Source: an uncultured Eubacteriales bacterium
GTDB taxonomy: Bacteria; Bacillota; Clostridia; Peptostreptococcales; Anaerovoracaceae
Assembly (NCBI GenBank): GCA_910585135.1
Contig: CAJUEB010000020.1
Coordinates: 4,717 to 18,716, forward strand
DNA length: 14,000 bases
Direction of reading: 5' to 3'
The translations under genes and the position numbers were made by a program. Under the pieces are notes generated by a model. That model did not search any database. It was not told the DNA's origin and saw only the letters and a list, made by a program, of their open reading frames with translations. Positions 1-6,671 of the stretch are shown in pieces; position 1 is the first letter of the stretch; every line of letters begins with the position of its first letter.

Positions 1-465
1 ATCGACACGCTGAATTTTACCAATCAGACAGGCGTGAGGACCTTTGAAGCAGCATCCTGGCTTAGGCGGGCAGGCGCGGATCTGACCAATGTTAAAAGAT
101 ATTTTCAAGCCGACCCAGCGAATTTTAAGATTAAAGCCGCATGCGTTGCTAATGCGGAATTTTACCAGGATGGCGTTGCAATGTCCGTATCTCCGGGCCA
201 GAGCGCTAACGCCCAGATCATCAACTCCCAGGCTGCGGATGAACTGCTGGCAATCAAAGGCGTCCGCGCCAGCTTTGTGGCAGGGATAAATGAACGGGGA
301 AAAACCGTTGTAAGCGCCCGTTCGCTGGGCGACCTTAACGTTCAGCTCGTGATGGAAAAGTTCGGCGGCGGCGGGCATCTGAACACGGCAGGCGCACAAG
401 TGGATTGCTCCCCAGCGGAAATTCTCACACAAATCAGAAAAGCACTGGGAAACCATATTTCTTAA
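1..465 (+). CDS. gdpP: GdpP-type cyclic-di-AMP phosphodiesterase, C-terminal part (5' end outside window)
   Basis: The reading frame is open from base 1, so the start lies upstream; 154 residues are visible. The first residues (IDTLNFTNQTGVRTFEAA) lie in the DHH phosphoesterase domain. The rest is the DHHA1 domain, with the diagnostic GGGGH motif encoded at about 364-378 (in FGGGGHLNTAGAQ). Full-length family members are membrane proteins of about 650 residues (two TM helices, degenerate PAS, degenerate GGDEF, DHH/DHHA1). They hydrolyse the second messenger c-di-AMP to pApA, affecting osmotic and cell-wall homeostasis. The N-terminal domains cannot be checked here. The gene lies 27 nt before rplI, the usual Bacillota order gdpP-rplI-dnaB, which supports GdpP over the related nanoRNase NrnA. 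Confidence 0.93.
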   Translation: MDTLNFTNQTGVRTFEAASWLRRAGADLTNVKRYFQADPANFKIKAACVANAEFYQDGVAMSVSPGQSANAQIINSQAADELLAIKGVRASFVAGINERGKTVVSARSLGDLNVQLVMEKFGGGGHLNTAGAQVDCSPAEILTQIRKALGNHIS

Positions 466-492
466 AAACGACACATTAGGAGGATATAATCA

Positions 493-936
493 ATGATAGT
501 AATACTGTTGAAAGACGTAAAAGGAACTGGCAAGGCCGGGGAAATCGTAAAGGTAAGCGACGGCTATGCGCGAAATATGCTTTTGCCGAGAGGGCTTGCG
601 AAGGAAGCGACCGAAGGCAATGTCAGAAGCCTGGAAAAGCAGAAAGCGTTAGCTGCGGAAAAACATCAGGCTCAGAAGGAAGCTGCACAGGAGCAGGCTA
701 AGGAGCTTGAAAAGATAACTTTGACCATTCAGTCCAAGGGAGGAGAAAACGGGAAGCTGTTTGGCTCGATTACCTCTAAGGATATCGCAGAAGCACTGCA
801 AAAGCAGGAAAATATTAAAATAGACAAGAAAAAAATAGACTTGGCCGCACCGATTAAGCAGACAGGGGATACACAGGTGACAATTAAACTGTTCCCGGAA
901 GTAACTGCGTCAATAAAGGTAACGGTAACCGTTTAG
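493..936 (+). CDS. rplI: 50S ribosomal protein L9
   Basis: The 147-residue product has the normal L9 length. It begins with the conserved rRNA-binding N-domain (MIVILLKDVKGTGKAGEIVKV, then SDGYARNMLLPRGLA), followed by the long connecting alpha helix rich in K, E, Q and A (about residues 40-75) and the C-terminal domain (about 76-147, GENGKLFGSIT). L9 binds 23S rRNA near the L1 stalk and helps maintain reading frame. AGGAGG at 478-483 lies 9 nt before the ATG and fixes the start. It sits between gdpP and dnaB in one transcription unit, with 16 nt to the preferred dnaB start. Confidence 0.98.
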   Translation: MIVILLKDVKGTGKAGEIVKVSDGYARNMLLPRGLAKEATEGNVRSLEKQKALAAEKHQAQKEAAQEQAKELEKITLTIQSKGGENGKLFGSITSKDIAEALQKQENIKIDKKKIDLAAPIKQTGDTQVTIKLFPEVTASIKVTVTV

Positions 937-941
937 TGTAC

Positions 942-946
942 AGGAG
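942..946 (+). promoter_or_regulatory. Ribosome binding site deciding the dnaB start
   Basis: AGGAG directly abuts a first ATG at 947 (spacing 0) but is 6 nt from the in-frame ATG at 953. The second ATG is therefore the better start; the two differ by two residues. Confidence 0.6.
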
Positions 947-952
947 ATGAGC

Positions 953-2281
953 ATGGATGGAAGAATCCCGCCGCATAGCATGGAAGCGGAAAAATCGGTT
1001 TTAGGCGCTGCCCTGCTTTCCGAGGATGCGCTCTTTGATGTGGTGGACGTCGTAAAGGCAAGCGATTTTTACGATAAAAACCATAAGGAAATTTTTGAAA
1101 CTATTTTTGAGCTGCACAGGCAAAACAGGCCGGTGGACTATCTTACGGTAGCCGAAGCGCTGAAAAAAAGAGGTACGCTTGACATGATCGGCGGCAGAGG
1201 GTATTTGGGTGCGCTTTGCTCGGGGACGCCGACTACCTCCAATGCGGAGGAATATGCGAAAATCGTTTCGGAGAAAGCGGCGCTGCGCAGCCTCATCAGT
1301 GCGGCGGATGATATCGTGGTCAAAGGCTACGAAAACAGCATGGACGCAGCTCAGATGTTTGACTATGCCGAAAGCCGGATTTTTGAAATTTCCCAGAAGA
1401 AGGAAAAAGGAGAATATACGCATATTAAAGAAATCCTCTTTGAAAATATCGCCATGATAGACAGGGCTTCTAAGCTTGAGGGCGGTATTTCGGGAATTCC
1501 TACCGGGTTTAAATATCTGGACGAAAAGCTGTCAGGCCTGCAAAAATCCGACTTGATTATCTTGGCGGCAAGGCCTGCGATGGGAAAAACTGCCTTTGCA
1601 TTGACGCTGGCACTGAATGCGGCGCTGAAAAGCAACGCTTCTGTTTTGATTTTCAGCATGGAAATGTCGAAGGAACAGCTCGGGGAAAGACTTCTCAGCA
1701 TGCAGTCAAAGGTCGGCATGAAAAATTTGAAAAGTGGTACTGTCGATCGAAGTGATTGGGAAAATATTCATTATGCGATGGATTTAATGGCAGATGCGAA
1801 TATCAACATTGATGATTCGGGCGATATCAGCGTCATGGAAATGAAACGGAAATGCAGAAGGCTCAAGGCAGAGAAAGGGCTTGACTTCGTAGTAATTGAC
1901 TATTTGCAATTGATGAGTGCAGAAGGTAAGAGCGACAATAGAGTGCAGGAGGTTTCCGCTATATCGAGAAACCTTAAGTTACTGGCTCGGGAAATCGATT
2001 GCCCTGTCTTGGTGCTTTCGCAGCTTTCCAGAAAACCGGATGAAAGAACGGATAAGCGGCCGATGCTTTCCGATCTGCGGGAATCCGGCTCGATCGAGCA
2101 GGACGCCGATGTGGTGATATTTCTTTACCGGGACGAATACTATAATCCCGATACGACGGAAACACCGGGCGAATGTGAAGTCATCGTAGCGAAGCAGAGA
2201 CGAGGCGAAACAGGAACGGTGAAGGTCGCATGGCTAAGCAAGTATACGAGATTTGTCGATAGCGCGGCCAACCATATCTAA
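953..2281 (+). CDS. dnaB: Replicative DNA helicase DnaB
   Basis: The hexameric 5'-3' helicase unwinds DNA ahead of the replisome. The 442-residue product is the usual length. The N-terminal domain opens with RIPPHSMEAEKSVLGAAL and includes the primase-interacting helical region; after a linker comes the RecA-like C-terminal ATPase. Walker A is ARPAMGKT (G211, K212, T213). Walker B is VVIDYLQLM with D316. Downstream are the conserved LSRKPDERTDKRPMLSDLRESGSIEQDADV segment (arginine-finger region) and KQRRGETGTV. No intein or frameshift is visible. An alternative ATG at 947 is badly spaced from the ribosome site. In Bacillus subtilis nomenclature this gene is called dnaC. It is followed after 64 nt by the DnaD-type gene, consistent with a helicase plus loading-factor module. 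Confidence 0.97.
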   Translation: MDGRIPPHSMEAEKSVLGAALLSEDALFDVVDVVKASDFYDKNHKEIFETIFELHRQNRPVDYLTVAEALKKRGTLDMIGGRGYLGALCSGTPTTSNAEEYAKIVSEKAALRSLISAADDIVVKGYENSMDAAQMFDYAESRIFEISQKKEKGEYTHIKEILFENIAMIDRASKLEGGISGIPTGFKYLDEKLSGLQKSDLIILAARPAMGKTAFALTLALNAALKSNASVLIFSMEMSKEQLGERLLSMQSKVGMKNLKSGTVDRSDWENIHYAMDLMADANINIDDSGDISVMEMKRKCRRLKAEKGLDFVVIDYLQLMSAEGKSDNRVQEVSAISRNLKLLAREIDCPVLVLSQLSRKPDERTDKRPMLSDLRESGSIEQDADVVIFLYRDEYYNPDTTETPGECEVIVAKQRRGETGTVKVAWLSKYTRFVDSAANHI

Positions 2282-2345
2282 AGCCAGAAGCGCAGGAAAC
2301 CATACATGAACAGGAAGCGGATAATCTCTTTGCCGGGGAGGGTCA

Positions 2346-3632
2346 ATGGGTTTTAAAAGAGAAAAAGTAAATGATTATTTTCTGCTGGATACGGGCGTGG
2401 AAAATATTTTTATCAACGAATATATGGCAGCCGCTCCGGGGGATTTCGTCAAGATATACCTCTTTGCTTTGATGTATGCGGAGCTTGGTGTTGAAATCAG
2501 CAATGAAGAAATCGGCAGGTATCTCGACCTGGAGCATGAAGACGTTCGCAAGGCTTGGAATTACTGGGAAAAAGCAGGCGTTATCAGAAAAATCAATAAA
2601 AAATCCGATAACAAATTCGATTATGATGTCGAATTTTTGGTTTTAAAAGAGCAGCTTTACGGGGAGAAAAACAGCCGCAAAAGCGTTGTTGATATGGATC
2701 AAAATATCCAATCCTTCATGGCGGATCAGCAGATCAAGGATATGTTTCTTTCTATTGAGAAGACGACAGGCCGGATATTCAACAGCACGGAGCTGATGGA
2801 GGTGGCTTCCTGGATCAACGATTTTGGTGCTACACCGGAAGTCATCGCTTATGCATATTCCTACTGCTATCAGAAAAAGAAAAAAGACATTAAATACATA
2901 TCAGCGGTGGTGAAAGCGTGGACCGGCGAAGGAATCAGGGATGTGATTTCCCTGGAAAAATATCTTAGCGAATATGATAAAAAGCAATTTTTATATAAAA
3001 GAGTATTGCAGGCACTGGGGCTTTCCAGAAATCCGACGGAAGCGGAGCGGCGGATCATGGCGACATGGTTCGAGACTATGGAATTTCCACTTGAAACAGT
3101 GCTGGAAGCATGCGACAAGACATCGGGAATTACCAATCCCAATATAAATTATGTGAATAAGGTTTTGGTAAACTGGTATGAAAAGCTGCAAAAGGGTGGA
3201 ACGATCGGCGGCAAAAGTGCAGATAAAGACTTGACGACCGGGGATATCATGCGATATTATGAAGCGCTGCGCCGCCAAAATGAAGAGGCGGCGGAGGAGC
3301 GAAGACGCGAGGTGTATAAAGCCGTTCCAAGAATTCGGGAAATAGAGGATGAGATGGTCACGTTAAGCTCGGAGATGTCTAAAATCATTATTTCCAACCG
3401 GGCAGACAGAAAGACTGCTATGGATGAGCTGAAAAGCAGGATGGATGCATTAAATATGGAAAAAGCTTTTTTACTTACCGATAATGGATTTGAGGTAGAC
3501 CATATGGAAGTAAAATATAACTGCCCGGAATGTAAGGATACCGGAATGCTTGAAACAGGAGAAAGATGCCAATGCTTCGGAGAAGTAACAAGAGAAAAAA
3601 TCAATCTATTGAACGAACAGAAAATAAAATAA
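2346..3632 (+). CDS. DnaD-domain primosome protein with helicase-loader-like C-terminal zinc knuckle
   Basis: The 428-residue product looks like a replication initiation factor. Residues 1-95 form a DnaD/DnaB N-terminal winged-helix-like domain (FINEYMAAAPGDFVKIYLFAL). Residues about 130-205 are a DnaB_2/DDBH2 domain, with its signature at YISAVVKAWTGEGI. Residues about 216-282 resemble a second DDBH2 copy, ending INYVNKVLVNWYEKL. Residues about 300-390 are charged coiled coil, and residues 393-410 are a Cys4 knuckle, CPECKDTG...CQC (C393, C396, C408, C410). The coil plus knuckle resembles the segment that precedes the AAA+ domain in clostridial DnaC/DnaI helicase loaders, yet no P-loop follows. 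GGGGAGGG at 2335-2342 supports the start. The 3' end overlaps the next gene by 67 nt in another frame. DnaD identity is firm; the loader-like reading is from recalled family patterns. Confidence 0.85.
   Translation: MGFKREKVNDYFLLDTGVENIFINEYMAAAPGDFVKIYLFALMYAELGVEISNEEIGRYLDLEHEDVRKAWNYWEKAGVIRKINKKSDNKFDYDVEFLVLKEQLYGEKNSRKSVVDMDQNIQSFMADQQIKDMFLSIEKTTGRIFNSTELMEVASWINDFGATPEVIAYAYSYCYQKKKKDIKYISAVVKAWTGEGIRDVISLEKYLSEYDKKQFLYKRVLQALGLSRNPTEAERRIMATWFETMEFPLETVLEACDKTSGITNPNINYVNKVLVNWYEKLQKGGTIGGKSADKDLTTGDIMRYYEALRRQNEEAAEERRREVYKAVPRIREIEDEMVTLSSEMSKIIISNRADRKTAMDELKSRMDALNMEKAFLLTDNGFEVDHMEVKYNCPECKDTGMLETGERCQCFGEVTREKINLLNEQKIK
3557..3561 (+). promoter_or_regulatory. Ribosome binding site of the M23 gene, inside the upstream coding region
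   Basis: AGGAG lies 4 nt before the ATG at 3566 and 10 nt before a second in-frame ATG at 3572. Both fit, so the start is uncertain by two residues. The site lies within codons for the Cys4 knuckle of the DnaD-type protein. Confidence 0.55.
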
Positions 3633-6445
3633 CGCCGGAAGTAACGCCAGAAGAACCGATGAGCAGGGAAGAATTCATCGCACAAAACGAGGATGCCCGA
3701 AAGATGTTTGAGAGCATCGTGAGCCTGCGCAGGAGCGTTGAAACCTTGAAGCAAAGCGATTCAGGAACTGGACAGGAACCCGTTTCAAAGCCTGCCCAGA
3801 CGAAAGAGGACGTTTCGAAAACGGCGGAACAGATATATTTACAGGAAACCGATGAAATCATTGCCGCAAGGCAGGCGATTTTAGACCAGGCAAAGCGCGA
3901 TGCGGAGCAGCAGCAGGCAAAACGCGAAGAGGCGATCCGCCGGGAAGTGGAAGCCAGGCAAGAGCAGCAGAGGGTTTTAGAAGCGCAGAAACGTGTCGCG
4001 ATGATGGCAGAAGAGGCAGAAAAGAAGAGACAACAGGCCATTCAAGCAGAGAAACAGGCGCGAGAGGTTGCCAGGAAAAAAGCGCTCGCGGAGATGGAAG
4101 CGGAGCGGCGGGCAAGGCAGGAACAGGCAAGATTACAGGAAGAGGCAGAGCAGCAAGCGAGAAGGGTACAGATCGAACAAGAGGCAGCGCAAGCAGCGGC
4201 GGCGGCAAAGGCTGCTGCGGAGGGAAGCCACGACGGCAAGGCGTATGCTTCTGCGGAAGAAATGGCCTCCTTCTTTGACGATACAGCTACGGCTGTAAAG
4301 CAGGTGGCTGAGCTGGAAAACGCGAAAAAGGTGCTTCTTTCCGCACAAAAGGAGCAGGATTCCGCATTGGGAATGATATCCCATGCGGCGGATGTCAATA
4401 CGGGCAAACTGGCAGAGGAGCAACAGGAGCGGCTTACGAAGCAGCAGCTTTTGATTAAAAATGAGCAGGAAAAGCTGGCGGAAATGCTGGAGAACCTGAA
4501 GTCTCAAAGGCTTGAGAGCGTAGAGCGGGAGCGTGCCGAAAGACAACTGCGAAAACAGAAATCACTGGTTGAGCATTTGATCCGGGAGCAGCAGGCGCAT
4601 GCTTTTCGGGCAGAAAAGGCAGCGAGGGCGAAGGCTGAAAGAGAGGAACGGGAAGCAAAAGCGCGGGCAGAGCGCGAAGCAAAAAAAGAAAGAATTAAGA
4701 AAAAGAGAGAGGAACGGATTCGCAAAGCAGAAGAGCGGGAGCTGATCAAAAAAGCGAAACGGGATGCGATCGCGCGCGCAAAGCTTGAGAAAAAAAGGCT
4801 GGAGGAAAAAAGCAAGGCGGATGCGGAGCTGGGCGGCGGGATCGTAAACGTCCAGGGCGTTACCATTAACACGGAAATCAAGGAAACGCCAAATGTTTCA
4901 CTGCGCGATCTCATTGGGATCAAGGACAAGCAGGAAAAAAAGGCAGAAACCGAGCAGGAAAAACAGGAGCTGCGTGAAGAACGGGAAAAGAGGACGGAAG
5001 AAGCCAGGGCATATGTGGATATGGCGCTGAAGCAAAAGGCGATCAATTACCAGCAGAGTGCCTTTTCCAAAAAAGTCAATCTTTTAAAAGCTTTTTGCGA
5101 CAGGCATAAGGTCGCATTGCTGACGGCTTTTGCGGTCGTGCTGATGGCTCTGGTCGGCGCAGCAGGCGTGTTTAATTACTATACTGCTTATGCGTACTCC
5201 TATAATGGTAAAACGCTGGGAATCGTAAAGGAAAAAGACGACGTGCTTCGCATTACGGATTTGGTGCAGGGTGCGCTCACGGAGGATAAAGGCATCGATG
5301 TTATCCTTGATGTGAGGGATGATATCGAGTTTGAACGTGTTTCTGCGCTCGGCGATGTGAAAATCGATACGTCGGAGGATATTCTCAAACGGCTTACATA
5401 CATGGGTAATCTCAATGTTGAGGCATATGGCATCTATGTAAATGGCAAGAAGGCTGGTGCTGTTGAAAGCAGGGACGTCGCCAGAGAGGTTTTGCGGGAG
5501 ATCGAAGACCGCTACACGAGTGGCATGGAAGGCGCGAAGGTAGAAAAAGTTGAGATTGTTGAAGACGTAAAGGGGAAAAAGAGTAATACAGATCTTGATA
5601 AGGTATTTTCACAGGCTGAAATGGTAAATCTTTTGTGTACCAGCGGTGAGAAGGAATCCCTGCATGAGGTCGTGCCGGGGGAAACCTTGGCAGATATTGC
5701 TAAGCTGTATTCCATGACAGAGGAAGAAATTCTAGCAGATAATGAAAATGTAAATCCGAAGTCGCTGGATGTGGGCAGTACGCTGGTGATCAGGCAGATC
5801 GCACCGATTCTGACGGTAAGAGCAGTAGAAACGGTAACGTATGAGGAAGAAGTGCCTTATGAGGCGCAGCAGACCGAATCGGCTGATATCTATGAAGGCT
5901 ATACGGAATTGCAGCAACAAGGGCAAAATGGACTGAGTGAAATCACTTCCCGCATCACCCTGGTAAATGGGGAACAGATTGAAGAAGATGTCCTCGTTAC
6001 GACGGTCAAGAAAAAGCCGGTAGCGGAGATTACACTGGTAGGTACCAAGGAAAGGCCGCCTTCAGTCGGCTCCGGTAAATACATTTGGCCGCTGTCGGGA
6101 GGCTATACGAAATCATCGGGCTTTAAGTACAGATGGGGCAGGCTGCACGCAGGAATCGACCTGGCGACTAGCGTTGGGAGCGATGTAATGGCGGCGGATG
6201 GCGGCGTCGTGACCTTTGCGGGATACAGCGGCGCATATGGATACTTGGTTAAGATTGACCATCAGAATGGCATGGAAACCAGGTATGCGCATAACAGCAA
6301 GCTCTTGGTAAGCGAGGGCGACCGGGTATTCCAAGGGCAGCATATCGCAGAATCGGGCAATACGGGAAGAAGTACCGGTCCGCATCTTCACTTTGAAGTC
6401 AGGGTGAACGGCGAGCCAAAGAATCCTGAAAATTATTTGCCGTAA
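3566..6445 (+). CDS. Large membrane-anchored M23 peptidase with cytoplasmic coiled coil, LysM and G5 domains
   Basis: This 959-residue protein has no N-terminal signal peptide. Residues about 85-500 are almost continuous charged coiled coil rich in A, E, K, R and Q. One membrane helix follows (about 515-540, VALLTAFAVVLMALVGAAGV), so the coil should be cytoplasmic and the rest outside. Outside are a spacer (about 545-695), a LysM peptidoglycan-binding domain (about 699-745, HEVVPGETLADIAKLYSM), a G5 domain (about 748-832) and an M23 endopeptidase. The zinc and catalytic set looks intact: H861 and D865 (HAGID), H909 (YAHNS), and H940/H942 (HLHFEV). M23 enzymes cut peptidoglycan cross-bridges. 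LysM-G5-M23 is a common clostridial layout; a roughly 510-residue cytoplasmic coil is not. It is the last gene of the operon, followed by a terminator. Confidence 0.9.
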   Translation: MPMLRRSNKRKNQSIERTENKITPEVTPEEPMSREEFIAQNEDARKMFESIVSLRRSVETLKQSDSGTGQEPVSKPAQTKEDVSKTAEQIYLQETDEIIAARQAILDQAKRDAEQQQAKREEAIRREVEARQEQQRVLEAQKRVAMMAEEAEKKRQQAIQAEKQAREVARKKALAEMEAERRARQEQARLQEEAEQQARRVQIEQEAAQAAAAAKAAAEGSHDGKAYASAEEMASFFDDTATAVKQVAELENAKKVLLSAQKEQDSALGMISHAADVNTGKLAEEQQERLTKQQLLIKNEQEKLAEMLENLKSQRLESVERERAERQLRKQKSLVEHLIREQQAHAFRAEKAARAKAEREEREAKARAEREAKKERIKKKREERIRKAEERELIKKAKRDAIARAKLEKKRLEEKSKADAELGGGIVNVQGVTINTEIKETPNVSLRDLIGIKDKQEKKAETEQEKQELREEREKRTEEARAYVDMALKQKAINYQQSAFSKKVNLLKAFCDRHKVALLTAFAVVLMALVGAAGVFNYYTAYAYSYNGKTLGIVKEKDDVLRITDLVQGALTEDKGIDVILDVRDDIEFERVSALGDVKIDTSEDILKRLTYMGNLNVEAYGIYVNGKKAGAVESRDVAREVLREIEDRYTSGMEGAKVEKVEIVEDVKGKKSNTDLDKVFSQAEMVNLLCTSGEKESLHEVVPGETLADIAKLYSMTEEEILADNENVNPKSLDVGSTLVIRQIAPILTVRAVETVTYEEEVPYEAQQTESADIYEGYTELQQQGQNGLSEITSRITLVNGEQIEEDVLVTTVKKKPVAEITLVGTKERPPSVGSGKYIWPLSGGYTKSSGFKYRWGRLHAGIDLATSVGSDVMAADGGVVTFAGYSGAYGYLVKIDHQNGMETRYAHNSKLLVSEGDRVFQGQHIAESGNTGRSTGPHLHFEVRVNGEPKNPENYLP

Positions 6446-6463
6446 GATGGAGTGAAAACGATG

Positions 6464-6498
6464 AAAAGACGTACGGTTTGAAGCTGTGCGTCTTTTTT
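6464..6498 (+). terminator. Rho-independent terminator after the M23 gene
   Basis: The stem pairs AAAAGACGTACGG with a right arm ending CTGTGCGTCTTTT. Including GU wobbles it has 15 pairs with a TGA loop, and it ends in six T residues. It starts 18 nt after the M23 stop and closes the gdpP-to-M23 operon. Confidence 0.85.
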
Positions 6499-6608
6499 GT
6501 ACAACGGATGATGTCGTTAATTTGTGGGGACAATTCACGTAGGTACAATTACCAAGGCTTCCTAAAAAGCTTTTCAAAGGTATCATATAAAGCTTGGATG
6601 AAAATAGA

Positions 6609-6637
6609 TTGAATTTATAAACAGAGATTGTTATAAT
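6609..6637 (+). promoter_or_regulatory. Sigma-A-type promoter for the AlbA_2 gene
   Basis: A -35 TTGAAT (6609-6614) and a perfect -10 TATAAT (6632-6637) are separated by 17 nt. They lie 34 nt upstream of the start codon, in a very AT-rich stretch. The rest of the gap (6499-6608) shows no gene. Confidence 0.7.
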
Positions 6638-6671
6638 TTTTAAAATAAATGTAATCAAAGGGGAATTCTAT

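Noticed and set aside
1001..1719. Minus-strand open frames of 118-140 codons within dnaB
   Set aside because: The plus-strand frame is an unmistakable helicase; the opposite peptides have no recognisable features.
3601..5046. Long open frames on the minus strand opposite the coiled coil (up to 180 codons)
   Set aside because: They are composition shadows: codons for E, K, A, R and Q on the plus strand read as S, F, L, C and R on the other and rarely give stops. No ribosome sites or domain-like peptides.
6113..6658. 181-codon minus-strand frame spanning the M23 domain end and the following gap
   Set aside because: It covers the catalytic M23 codons and the terminator, has no credible ribosome site, and its peptide shows no domain signs.
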